Notes: generated from the letters alone by a model not told the origin. 16,287 nucleotides of DNA from Proteobacteria bacterium UBA664 (GCA_002299125.1 DBNU01000014.1:1-16287), one strand, 5' to 3'; numbered from the stretch's first letter, positions 8,052 to 16,173 are shown. A program made the numbers and translations.

Positions 8052-8696
8052 TCACCGGATGTGCTGGCTGAGGAAGCGAGTGGCACTGCGCAGACTGGTC
8101 TCCAGGAGATCGGCCGAGAACGGTGGCTGGTAGAGGCCCACCAGACGCCCCTCGGGATCGAGCAGCAGCACGGCAGCCGAGTGATCCACAAGATATTCTC
8201 CGTCTGGCTGCTGGCGCGGCGGAACCCAGGCGATACCGAGTGCCTGAGCAAGACCCGCGATGTTCGCCTCCGGGCCGGTAAGCCCGATGAAGCGGGGCGA
8301 AAACCAGGCGAGATAATCGCGTAGCACACCGGGTGTATCGCGCTCCGGGTCGACGCTCACGAAGATGAAGCCGAGTGGCACGGCGGCCGGCGCCCGTTCC
8401 AGACGTGCGGCGACTTCCCGCATCACGCCCAAGGTCATCGGACACACATCAGGGCAGTGCGTGTAGCCGAAGAACACCAGATGCCAACCGCCGAGCAGCT
8501 GCGAGCGCCCAAAGGCAGTCCCTGTATGATCGAGCAGACTAAACTCCGGAACGCCGGGTGCCGGTGGCCACAACACCCCCGCCTCCATGGGCACGCGGTC
8601 CCCTCCGCGCCAAGCCAGGGCGATGGCAACACCGAAGATCAGCGCGATGACACCGAGGATGGTGCCACGCAGCAGAGGCAGCATGGGAGAGGTCAT
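8052..8696 (-). CDS. SCO1/SenC-family copper metallochaperone
   Basis: Membrane-anchored thioredoxin-fold protein that delivers copper to, or sets the thiol redox state of, the CuA site of cytochrome oxidase in the periplasm. It has 214 residues. One N-terminal transmembrane anchor spans about 10-29, followed by the thioredoxin-like domain. The copper ligands are all present: C81 and C85 in THCPDVCP, and H172 in VDHSAA. The stretch FIFVSVDPERDTP is also a family signature. The ATG at 8696 is not preceded by a good Shine-Dalgarno sequence, and an ATG four codons later is possible. It is the first gene of the unit continuing into the PCuAC chaperone and psd, and is divergent from the kinase gene. 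Confidence 0.95.
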   Translation of the reverse strand: MTSPMLPLLRGTILGVIALIFGVAIALAWRGGDRVPMEAGVLWPPAPGVPEFSLLDHTGTAFGRSQLLGGWHLVFFGYTHCPDVCPMTLGVMREVAARLERAPAAVPLGFIFVSVDPERDTPGVLRDYLAWFSPRFIGLTGPEANIAGLAQALGIAWVPPRQQPDGEYLVDHSAAVLLLDPEGRLVGLYQPPFSADLLETSLRSATRFLSQHIR

Positions 8697-8761
8697 GGGA
8701 GTCGAAAGCTCGGGCCAGATCGAATGATGCCGCAGGACACGGTATCACTGCGACGAGTTCC
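8697..8761. promoter_or_regulatory. Divergent intergenic region (probable back-to-back promoters)
   Basis: These 65 bp separate the divergent SCO and kinase genes and are the natural place for promoters in both directions. I cannot pick out convincing -35/-10 pairs or an operator, so the assignment rests on gene arrangement alone. Confidence 0.3.
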
Positions 8762-10069
8762 GTGCCGGGCAGCACGCTGGCCATGAGTGTCATGGCTGGC
8801 GGACGGCTCGGCAAGTATGAACTGGGTGCGGAGATTGCGCGCGGCAGCACGGGCGTTGTCTACGCAGCGCACGATCCGCTGATAAGACGCCCGGTCGCGA
8901 TCAAAGTGGCCCTGTCGAGCGCGGTTCGGGAGCGTGCAGGCCGGGAGCGCTACCGGCGGCTGTTCTTCAACGAGGCGCATACGGCCGGTCGACTGCAGCA
9001 CCCCAACATCCTGCGCATCTTCGATGCCGGTATCGATGACGGCACCTGTTACATCGTGATGGAACTCGTCCCGGGCGGGACGACCCTGCGTCGTTACTGT
9101 CGCGGCGAGCGGTTGCCGGTAGAAACGGTTGCGCGCGTGCTGTTTGACTGCGCACGGGCCCTCGACCACGCGCACCGCATCGGGGTCATCCATCGCGACA
9201 TCAAGCCTTCGAACGTGCTCATCACGCCAGATCTCACAGTAAAGATTGCAGACTTCAGCATTGCTCATCTGCTCCAGGCGGATCTCACCGATACGCTGCC
9301 CACCGGTTTCATCGGCTCGCCGCGTTACATGGCCCCCGAGCAGATCCAGGATGACGAGGTCTCGGCCCAGACCGACATCTACGCGCTAGGTATCCTCGCC
9401 TACGAATTGCTCGCTGGGCGCCATCCTTTCGCTGCCGACTCCTTCTCGCGGCTGGTGCATGCGATCGTCCACGACACGCCCCCTCCACTCGAATCCGTCT
9501 GCTCTGGCCTGCCATCCGCACTCCATGAGACGGTTGCCCGTGCCATGGAGAAGGATGTCCGGCTGCGCTACCGCAGCGCTCTGGACATGGCGGCGGATTT
9601 GGCCGCTGCCTTCGGCACGCTCGGATCCGCCCAGGCGAGTCTGCCTATCGATCGGCGCTTTCGGCTGCTGCGCGAGCTCGATTTCTACGCCGAATTCTCG
9701 GATGCGGAGCTCTGGGAGATCGCACGGGCGGCATTGTGGGAGGAGTACCCGGCTGGGGTCAGCGTGATCCGCGAAGGAGACGTCGAATCCGCTTTCCATG
9801 TGCTCGTGACTGGTACGGTGGACGTCATCAAGGCCGGACAGACCATCCGGCGACTGGGCCCGGGCGCTTGTCTGGGTGAAATGGGCTGGATCCGCCAGGC
9901 ACGCCGGACGGCAGCCGTGCGTACTGTGGAGCCGGTGCAGTTGGTGAAGATGTCCGAGGCGCTGGTCGAACGGCTGACCCGCGACTGCCAGTTGCGCCTG
10001 TATCGCACCCTGTTGCGTACCCTCGCTGAGCGCCTTACCCACACCACCGATTGGGTTGTGTCGCAATGA
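8762..10069 (+). CDS. Ser/Thr protein kinase with C-terminal cyclic-nucleotide-binding domain
   Basis: Cytosolic Hanks-type kinase fused to a CNB domain; 435 residues from GTG 8762, with no transmembrane helix. The kinase domain (about 17-290) has a Gly-rich loop ARGSTGVVY, K48 in VAIKVA, E71, HRDIKPSN with catalytic D146 and N151, then D164-F165-S166 (DFS instead of DFG), GSPRYMAPEQ and DIYALGILAYELL. The CNB domain (about 303-425) has IREGD, a beta-roll and a phosphate-binding-cassette-like stretch LGEMGWIRQARRTAAV. There E373 and R382 have the same 9-residue spacing as the cAMP-contacting Glu and Arg of PKA regulatory subunits. This suggests ligand control, but ligand and substrates are unknown. 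The start is uncertain: ATG at 8783 or 8792 would keep the whole kinase domain, and no Shine-Dalgarno sequence settles it. The stop overlaps the next gene by 4 nt. Confidence 0.9.
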   Translation: MPGSTLAMSVMAGGRLGKYELGAEIARGSTGVVYAAHDPLIRRPVAIKVALSSAVRERAGRERYRRLFFNEAHTAGRLQHPNILRIFDAGIDDGTCYIVMELVPGGTTLRRYCRGERLPVETVARVLFDCARALDHAHRIGVIHRDIKPSNVLITPDLTVKIADFSIAHLLQADLTDTLPTGFIGSPRYMAPEQIQDDEVSAQTDIYALGILAYELLAGRHPFAADSFSRLVHAIVHDTPPPLESVCSGLPSALHETVARAMEKDVRLRYRSALDMAADLAAAFGTLGSAQASLPIDRRFRLLRELDFYAEFSDAELWEIARAALWEEYPAGVSVIREGDVESAFHVLVTGTVDVIKAGQTIRRLGPGACLGEMGWIRQARRTAAVRTVEPVQLVKMSEALVERLTRDCQLRLYRTLLRTLAERLTHTTDWVVSQ

Positions 10070-11460
10070 CCCCGGGAGCGCGCGATCTCTGGTTCCTGCC
10101 GCTCGGGGGCACCGGTGAGATCGGCATGAACCTCAACCTTTATGGTCATGATGGTGCGTGGCTCATGGTCGACTGCGGCGTGAGCTTCGCCCGTGGTCAG
10201 CCGCATCTGCCCCCTGTCATCCTGCCAGACCCGGCCTTCATCGCCGCGCGTCGCGATGCACTGTCTGGACTGCTCGTCACACACGCGCATGAAGATCACG
10301 TGGGTGCGGTAGCGGCCCTCTGGAGGCAGCTCCGTTGCCCGGTTTACGCCACGCCATTTACGCTGGCCGTTCTGCGTCGCAAGCTCACGGAAGTGGGGCT
10401 GGATGGCCGTGTACCACTGCACGAGACGCATGCCGGCATGCGCCATGCCGTCGGCCCGTTCCAGGTCGAATGGGTGGGCCTGACGCATTCGATCCCGGAG
10501 CCGAATGCGCTGCTGTTGGCGACTGCCGCAGGCCGGGTCTTGCACACGGGTGACTGGAAGCTCGACGACGATCCGGTCGTGGGCCATGGTTACGCGCGGG
10601 AACGGTTGTGCGCTATCGGAGTCGAGGGTGTGGACGCGATGGTCTGCGATTCCACCAACGCACTGCTGGAGGGGTGGTCGCAGTCCGAGGCCGCCTGTCA
10701 TGGCCCACTGCTTGAGGCCGTGCGCAAGGCCACTGGACGCGTGGTCGTAGGCTGCTTCGCGAGCAACATCGCGCGTCTGCACACTCTCGCCCGCGTAGCC
10801 CGACAGACGGAGCGCGAGTTCGTACTGCTCGGGCGATCACTCAAGAACCTTGTGCTGGCTGCGCGCTACGCGGGCCACTGGGATCCGGCCGTTGACCCGC
10901 TCGATGCCGATTTGGCGGGTTGTCTGCCACCGGATCGCCTGTTGGCCGTCGCGACGGGCTCTCAGGGCGAGCCGCGGGCAGCCTTCGACCGTCTGGCCTC
11001 TGACAGTCATCCGGATCTGCGTCTGGCGGCGGGCGACACCGTGATCTTCAGCTCCCGCACCATCCCCGGGAACGAGCGTGAGGTGGAGTGCCTGATCCGA
11101 CGCCTGGAGCGGCTCGGTGTGAGCGTGATCGAGGGCCAGGATCGTGGCATGCACGCGTCCGGTCATCCGGCGCGTGAAGAGCTGAAGTGCCTCTATCAGT
11201 GGGTGCAGCCGCGTCTGCTCATCCCCACGCATGGGGAGCCAGCGCACCTGCTGGCGCAGTCCCAGTGGGCCCGGCAGTGCGGCGTGCCGGTCGTGCTCAC
11301 CGGTCGCAACGGCGATCTCTTTCGCATCGCCATGCAGCCGAGTGTCCAGCGCAAGTTCGCAGCGGTAGGTGTGCTCGGGCTCATCGATGGTCGTGCCGTT
11401 CCACTCGGCGAGGGGGATGGCTGCCTTGCTTCGGGCTCCCGCCGTCCGCGCGAGGAATGA
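10066..11460 (+). CDS. RNase J-like beta-CASP metallo-hydrolase (short form)
   Basis: Metallo-beta-lactamase/beta-CASP protein closest in motif pattern to ribonuclease J, an endo- and 5'-exoribonuclease. The start is ATG at 10066, giving 464 residues and an ATGA overlap with the kinase stop; a TTG at 10051 is less likely. Visible motifs are LPLGGTGEIGMNLNLYG at the N-terminus, the Zn ligands HAHEDH (73-78), H141 in LTHSIPE, D163 in HTGDWK, CDSTNA, ATGSQGEP, FSSRTIPGNE, H367 in HASGH and H389 in PTHGE. All metal and beta-CASP residues appear intact. RNase J proteins usually run to about 550 residues with a C-terminal domain; here only about 70 residues follow PTHGE, so that domain is missing or reduced. 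Substrate specificity is inferred and another nucleic-acid role is possible. Coupling suggests it is made with the kinase. Confidence 0.85.
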   Translation: MTPGARDLWFLPLGGTGEIGMNLNLYGHDGAWLMVDCGVSFARGQPHLPPVILPDPAFIAARRDALSGLLVTHAHEDHVGAVAALWRQLRCPVYATPFTLAVLRRKLTEVGLDGRVPLHETHAGMRHAVGPFQVEWVGLTHSIPEPNALLLATAAGRVLHTGDWKLDDDPVVGHGYARERLCAIGVEGVDAMVCDSTNALLEGWSQSEAACHGPLLEAVRKATGRVVVGCFASNIARLHTLARVARQTEREFVLLGRSLKNLVLAARYAGHWDPAVDPLDADLAGCLPPDRLLAVATGSQGEPRAAFDRLASDSHPDLRLAAGDTVIFSSRTIPGNEREVECLIRRLERLGVSVIEGQDRGMHASGHPAREELKCLYQWVQPRLLIPTHGEPAHLLAQSQWARQCGVPVVLTGRNGDLFRIAMQPSVQRKFAAVGVLGLIDGRAVPLGEGDGCLASGSRRPREE

Positions 11461-11571
11461 CTATTCGGAAGCGCAGAGTTTCGGGAACGACCCCATCCCC
11501 GCTGCAGTCTGGCGTGAGCAGGCAGGCCCGCGATCATGCGTCATCGGCAGGCCGATCGCTGGCCACCTTCC

Positions 11572-11578
11572 GGGAGGA
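11572..11578 (+). promoter_or_regulatory. Strong ribosome binding site for the RND adaptor GTG start
   Basis: GGGAGGA lies 6 nt before GTG 11585 and is the best Shine-Dalgarno match in the window. It decides the start against in-frame upstream codons that reach back into the RNase J-like gene. The rest of the 124-nt gap (11461-11584) has no feature I can name, though a promoter for the pump genes may lie there. Confidence 0.75.
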
Positions 11579-11584
11579 CTGAAC

Positions 11585-12778
11585 GTGCCACGGCAAGCTA
11601 CAGCACAACCAGTATCGACCCTGTCCAGCTTCGCGGTGGCCGTGTTGTTCGTCGGTGCCGTTCTACTCTCGACGGCAGTCACGTGGGCAGCGGGGCCAAC
11701 CTTGCCTACGGTCATCGTCGCCGAGCCGTTGGTGCGAGAGATCGTCGAGTGGGACGAGTATACCGGTCGCTTCCAGCCGGTCGAGGCAATCGAGGTGCGT
11801 TCGCGCGTGTCCGGTTATCTCGAGTCCGTCCATTTCGGCGAGGGTGAGTTCGTTAAGCGCGGAGAGCTGCTCTTCGTCATCGATCCGCGCCCCTTCGAGG
11901 CCGCGCTGGCCGAGGCGCGTGCCGAACTGGCGCGTGCTCGCTCAAATCTGGAGAACACCGAGCGGGAGTACGATCGTGGCAAGCAACTGGGTGCAACGCG
12001 TGCGTTGGCCCAGGAGCTCGTGGATGCGCGTCGGGCTGCACGCGACATCGCCAAGGCCGAAGTCGATGCGGCGCAGGCGCGCATCAAGGCAGCCGAACTT
12101 GAACTGGGCTTCACGCGAATTGCGGCCGCCATCGATGGGCGCATTTCCGATGCGCGTGTGGATGTCGGCAACCTGATCTCGGGGGGTGATGCCGATTCCA
12201 CGCTGCTTACCACCATCGTCTCGCTCGACCCCATCGAACTCGTCATCGAGGCATCGGAGGCAGAGTTCCTCCGCCATCTGCGCATGCGCGGGCAGGGAGG
12301 ACCCGGTGGGAAGGCAGAGGCAGTGACGCAGGTTGAGGCACGCCTGCTGGACGAGACCACCTGGATCCATCGGGGCCGTGTCACCTTCATCGACAATCGT
12401 CTCGATCCGGCCACGGGGACGATGCGGGTGAAGGCAACCTTCAGCAATTCCGACGCCATTCTGCAGCCTGGTGTCTTCGCGCGCGCCCGGCTGCAGGCGT
12501 CCGCACCCCACGATGCCATCCTGGTACCGGATCGTGCGGTGCTATCCGATCAGGATCGCAAGATCCTCTACGTGATTGGCGATGATGACCGTCTTGTTTC
12601 CCGCACAGTGAGTATCGGGCCGCTGGTGGACGGATTGCGCGTGATACGTGCAGGTCTTGCGGCCGGTGAACGGATCGTGATCGACGGGCTGCTTCGTGCC
12701 CGACCCGGCCAGCAGGTGACCACTGAGCCGGGAAGCGTGGTGGCAGCGGAGGCCGCAGCCGCGGCCGGCCCTCCGTGA
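11585..12778 (+). CDS. RND efflux periplasmic adaptor subunit (MexE-like)
   Basis: Membrane-fusion protein linking an inner-membrane RND pump to an outer-membrane channel; 397 residues from the GTG start. A signal sequence or N-terminal anchor spans about 15-36 (hydrophobic, ending TWAAG). It has no lipobox cysteine, unlike the lipoprotein AcrA. The lipoyl/barrel-sandwich half begins near EWDEYTGRFQPVEAIEVRSR and continues VSGYLESVHFGEGEFVKRG. A Glu/Ala/Arg-rich alpha-hairpin coiled coil covers about 103-172, followed by the second half-motif LGFTRIAAAIDGRISDARVDVGN. The beta-barrel includes FIDNRLDPATGTMRVKATF. The EWDEYTG opening resembles MexE-type adaptors. An Ala-rich tail ends the protein. 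The stop overlaps the pump start by 4 nt. Transported substrates cannot be read from the sequence. Confidence 0.93.
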   Translation: MPRQATAQPVSTLSSFAVAVLFVGAVLLSTAVTWAAGPTLPTVIVAEPLVREIVEWDEYTGRFQPVEAIEVRSRVSGYLESVHFGEGEFVKRGELLFVIDPRPFEAALAEARAELARARSNLENTEREYDRGKQLGATRALAQELVDARRAARDIAKAEVDAAQARIKAAELELGFTRIAAAIDGRISDARVDVGNLISGGDADSTLLTTIVSLDPIELVIEASEAEFLRHLRMRGQGGPGGKAEAVTQVEARLLDETTWIHRGRVTFIDNRLDPATGTMRVKATFSNSDAILQPGVFARARLQASAPHDAILVPDRAVLSDQDRKILYVIGDDDRLVSRTVSIGPLVDGLRVIRAGLAAGERIVIDGLLRARPGQQVTTEPGSVVAAEAAAAAGPP

Positions 12779-15700
12779 GGCTATCGCATTTCTGTATCGA
12801 CCGACCGATCTTCGCCTCGGTCCTCTGCATCCTCATCACGCTGCTCGGCGCGATCGCCTACTTCGCCCTCCCCGTTGCCCAGTACCCGGAGATCGCACCC
12901 CCATCCATCCAGATCGTGGCCACCTATCCGGGTGCCTCAGCAGAGGTCGTCGCGGATACCGTGGCGACCCCGCTCGAACAGGAGATTAACGGCGTCGAGA
13001 ACATGCTTTATCAGCGCTCGGAGTCGACCGGAGACGGGCGCGTTGCCATCACGGTTGTATTCGAGAGTGGCACCGATCTTGATATCGCTCAGGTGCTGGT
13101 GCAGAACCGTGTGGCCATCGCTGAGCCGCGTTTGCCGGAGGAAGTCCGCCGGCGCGGTATCACGGTGACGAAGAACTCTCCCGATCTACTCATGGTGATC
13201 CATATCCGTTCACCGGATGGTTCACGCGACCTCGCCTACATCTCGAACTACGCCCGTTCGCAGATCGTCGATCGGCTCGCGCGATTGGATGGCGTCGGTG
13301 CTACCCGCATCGTTGGCGAGCGGGCCTACTCCATGCGGATCTGGCTCGATCCCGAGAAAGTGGCCTATTACGATCTCACACCCGGCGAAGTCATTCAGGC
13401 TGTACGTGCCAATAACGTGCAGGTGGCCTCCGGGATCCTTAACCGCATGCCGGTTCCAGAGCAGTCCGCCTTCGAGATCAGCGTCGAGACGCAGGGTCGC
13501 TTCATGGAGCCCGACCAGTTCGGGGGCATCGTCGTGAAGCGCGGCGAGCGCGGTGAGGTCGTGCATCTGAGGGATTTGGCGCGCATCGAACTGGGTGCCG
13601 ACGACTACTCCACCTTGGGCTACCTGGACGCTGCTCCAGCGCTGCCGGTGCTGGTGTTTCAACGACCCGGAAGCAACGCGCTGTCCACGGCCCAGGCCAT
13701 CCAGCAGACCATGGCGACGCTTGCAAGCGCCTTCCCCCAAGGCATCACCTACGCCATCGTCTACAACCCAACGCAATTCATCGAGGAGTCTGTGCAGGCG
13801 GTCTACCACACCATCTACGAGGCGGTGTTCCTGGTCGTGATCGTGGTGCTGGTGTTCCTGCAGGACTGGCGGGCGGCCGTCATACCCGTAGTGGCCATCC
13901 CGGTATCCCTTATCGGCACCTTTGCCGTCATGGCCGCCTTCGATTTTTCCCTGAACAATCTCACCCTTTTCGGCCTGGTGCTGGCGATCGGCATCGTGGT
14001 CGACGATGCCATCGTCGTGGTCGAGAACATGGAGCGCTATCTGCGCCAGGGCATGAGTCCGCGCGAGGCAGCGCACCGCACCATGGACGAAGTCGGCGGG
14101 GCCCTGATCGCGATCGCCCTGGTCCTCTCTGCCGTCTTCATACCCGCAGCCTTCATCGGCGGGATCTCCGGGCAGTTCTACCAGCAGTTTGCGCTCACGA
14201 TCGCTACGGCAACCATCATCTCTGCAGTGGTTTCGCTCACCCTGTCCCCCGCGCTGGGGGCGCTGCTCATGCGGCCCCACGGGCAGCAGGCTAAGGGTGG
14301 TGTCATAGGCTTCGTGTGGATGCCGTTCCGATTGGCCGGGCGGCAGTTCAACCGTACCTTCGACGCGCTGGCTGCGGGCTATGGTGTGGTTACCGCACGC
14401 ATGGTACGCGTCAGCCTGCTGATGCTCTGCATCTACGGTGGCCTCATCCTGCTTACGATGGATCGGTTCGCGCGGACTCCGAGTGGCTTCATTCCGGAAC
14501 AGGATCAGGGTTATCTGATTGCCGTCGTGCAGCTCCCGCCGGGCAGTGCACTAAGTCGCACAGACGCCGTCATCCAGAACGCATCCACGCGGCTGCTCGC
14601 GGTTCCCGGCATCGATCATGCGGTGGCCTTCGCTGGCTTTGACGGGGCGACTTTTACCAATGCGTCGAACTCCGGTGCGATATTCCTGACACTGGCTCCC
14701 TTTGAGGAGCGCAGTGCCGATGACCGCAGTGCTGCGATGATCCTTGCCGAAGCGCAGGCAGCACTTGGTGAATTTCCGGAGGCCTTCGCCTTCGTCATCG
14801 CACCACCGCCAGTACGCGGCATCGGCACTGGTGGCGGCTGGAAGCTCTATGTGCAGGATCAGCGCGGACGTGGTGTACGTGCAACGGAAGAGGTGACGCA
14901 GGCGATCATCGCGGCGGCCAACCAGCGTCCGGAACTGGCGCGCGTATTTACGCTGTACAACACAGCCACGCCGAAGTTGTTCGCCGACATTGATCGTGTA
15001 CGCGCAGAGAAACTCGCCGTGCCGGTGCAGCGGGTGATGGAGACCCTGGAGATCTATCTGGGATCATCCTATGTGAACGATTTCAATCTCCTCGGACGGA
15101 CCTATCGGGTTACGGCACAGGCAGATGGGGAGTTCCGCGATGCGCCCAACGACCTACTGAAGTTCGAGACCCGTTCCTTGACCGGAGCCATGGTACCTCT
15201 CGGATCGCTCACGACCTTGCATGACGTCAGCGGGCCACAGCGGATCCCGCGCTACAACCTGGCTAACGCGGCGGAGATCATCGGGGCAACGGCACCGGGG
15301 GTCAGTACGGGAACGGCCCTGGATGTGGTTGATGGGCTGGTGCGGGAACTACTGCCCGAGGGCTTCACCTTCGAGTGGACAGAGATTGCCCTGCAGCAGC
15401 GCTTAGCCGGTGATGCCGGCCTCTATGCCTTCGGATTGGCGGTGGTATTTGTCTTTTTGCTCCTCGCTGCACTTTACGAGAGCTGGACCTTGCCGCTCGC
15501 GGTTGTCTTGATCGTGCCGATGTGTCTGCTCGCTGCAATCACTGGCATCAACCTGCGGGGGCTGGACAACAATCTGCTGGTGCAGGTCGGACTCATCGTA
15601 CTTATTGGACTGGCTGCGAAGAACGCCATCCTCATCGTCGAGTTCGCCCGTCAGGCTGAAGATCGAGGCATGGATCGTGCGAGTGCCGCAGCGCAGGCGG

Positions 15701-15927
15701 CTTGCACACGGCTCCGGCCGATCCTCATGACGTCCTTTGCTTTCATCATGGGCGTGGTCCCACTGCTTCTGGCCGAAGGAGCGGGGGCGGAGATGCGCCA
15801 GTCACTGGGTACTGCAGTGTTCTCCGGCATGCTCGGTGTCACCATCTTTGGGCTCGTATTCACGCCGGTCTTTTATGTGGTCTGTCGAAGACTGGCATGG
15901 TCGCGCAAGGGACGCGATGGCGGTTGA
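12775..15927 (+). CDS. RND multidrug efflux permease, HAE1 family (MexF-like)
   Basis: Inner-membrane proton-driven pump of the AcrB/MexF type; 1050 residues, full length. The GTG start gives a GTGA overlap with the adaptor stop. The N-terminus CIDRPIFASVL is typical. Proton-relay residues are D410 and D411 in GIVVDDAIVVVENMER (AcrB D407/D408) and K949 in GLAAKNAILIVEFA (AcrB K940). The large periplasmic loops contain family signatures such as TYPGASAEVV, VFQRPGSNA and the second-half SGFIPEQDQGYL. The overall pattern looks closer to MexF than to AcrB. No outer-membrane TolC/OprM-type gene follows within the window, and no regulator gene is adjacent, so the third component must be encoded elsewhere or supplied by a general TolC. 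I see no frameshift or truncation. Confidence 0.96.
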   Translation: MRLSHFCIDRPIFASVLCILITLLGAIAYFALPVAQYPEIAPPSIQIVATYPGASAEVVADTVATPLEQEINGVENMLYQRSESTGDGRVAITVVFESGTDLDIAQVLVQNRVAIAEPRLPEEVRRRGITVTKNSPDLLMVIHIRSPDGSRDLAYISNYARSQIVDRLARLDGVGATRIVGERAYSMRIWLDPEKVAYYDLTPGEVIQAVRANNVQVASGILNRMPVPEQSAFEISVETQGRFMEPDQFGGIVVKRGERGEVVHLRDLARIELGADDYSTLGYLDAAPALPVLVFQRPGSNALSTAQAIQQTMATLASAFPQGITYAIVYNPTQFIEESVQAVYHTIYEAVFLVVIVVLVFLQDWRAAVIPVVAIPVSLIGTFAVMAAFDFSLNNLTLFGLVLAIGIVVDDAIVVVENMERYLRQGMSPREAAHRTMDEVGGALIAIALVLSAVFIPAAFIGGISGQFYQQFALTIATATIISAVVSLTLSPALGALLMRPHGQQAKGGVIGFVWMPFRLAGRQFNRTFDALAAGYGVVTARMVRVSLLMLCIYGGLILLTMDRFARTPSGFIPEQDQGYLIAVVQLPPGSALSRTDAVIQNASTRLLAVPGIDHAVAFAGFDGATFTNASNSGAIFLTLAPFEERSADDRSAAMILAEAQAALGEFPEAFAFVIAPPPVRGIGTGGGWKLYVQDQRGRGVRATEEVTQAIIAAANQRPELARVFTLYNTATPKLFADIDRVRAEKLAVPVQRVMETLEIYLGSSYVNDFNLLGRTYRVTAQADGEFRDAPNDLLKFETRSLTGAMVPLGSLTTLHDVSGPQRIPRYNLANAAEIIGATAPGVSTGTALDVVDGLVRELLPEGFTFEWTEIALQQRLAGDAGLYAFGLAVVFVFLLLAALYESWTLPLAVVLIVPMCLLAAITGINLRGLDNNLLVQVGLIVLIGLAAKNAILIVEFARQAEDRGMDRASAAAQAACTRLRPILMTSFAFIMGVVPLLLAEGAGAEMRQSLGTAVFSGMLGVTIFGLVFTPVFYVVCRRLAWSRKGRDGG

Positions 15928-16005
15928 CTGCGTTGCTTGCCGGGTAGTTGTCGAGAGGACGGGCGGGGATGCGGGCGCGCGTCAGCCTGCATCTGCTGCT
16001 GATGA

Positions 16006-16039
16006 GAAGCCCCCAGTGGGGAACTCCCGGGTGCGGTTC
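16006..16039 (+). other. Possible group II intron domain V-like hairpin (remnant)
   Basis: A 34-nt stretch begins GAAGCC and ends GGTTC, with a GC-rich inner stem GGGG-AAC-TCCC. Length and ends resemble domain V of bacterial group II introns, which is 34 nt and typically starts with an AGC-containing stem and ends GGTTC. The internal pairing is imperfect: bulges are larger than canonical and the loop is not a clean GNRA. No reverse transcriptase or other intron domain is evident nearby. At best it is a fragment, and chance resemblance is quite possible. Confidence 0.2.
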
Positions 16040-16156
16040 GGGGTCATGGCGTGTAGCGTCACGAAAGATCCGTCCAGGTGAGCTTAGAAATGCGGCGCGC
16101 TGTGGAGGAAGCTCAGCGTGGGCAACCGGCGATGCGGTGATCCCATGGGGAAAAGC

Positions 16157-16173
16157 TCCTGCGAATCGCAGGA
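16157..16173. repeat. 17-bp palindrome
   Basis: TCCTGCGA and TCGCAGGA are separated by a single A, forming a perfect inverted repeat. As RNA it would make a 6-bp stem with a 5-nt loop. There is no T-tract after it, so it is a poor intrinsic terminator; a protein-binding site is the alternative. An AAGG next to ATG at 16180 opens only a five-codon frame (MKLAG). Confidence 0.45.

Noticed and set aside
8047..8445. N-terminal extension of the PCuAC frame into the SCO gene
   Set aside because: The extra residues lie out of frame inside the certain SCO coding sequence and would put the signal peptide in the middle of the protein.
11369..11584. N-terminal extension of the RND adaptor frame
   Set aside because: It overlaps the RNase J-like gene, and the hydrophobic secretion signal begins only after GTG 11585, which has a strong Shine-Dalgarno sequence.
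13222..14280. Minus-strand 352-codon frame opposite the RND permease
   Set aside because: Antisense shadow with His/Gly/Asp-rich composition and no domain; the permease frame is intact throughout.
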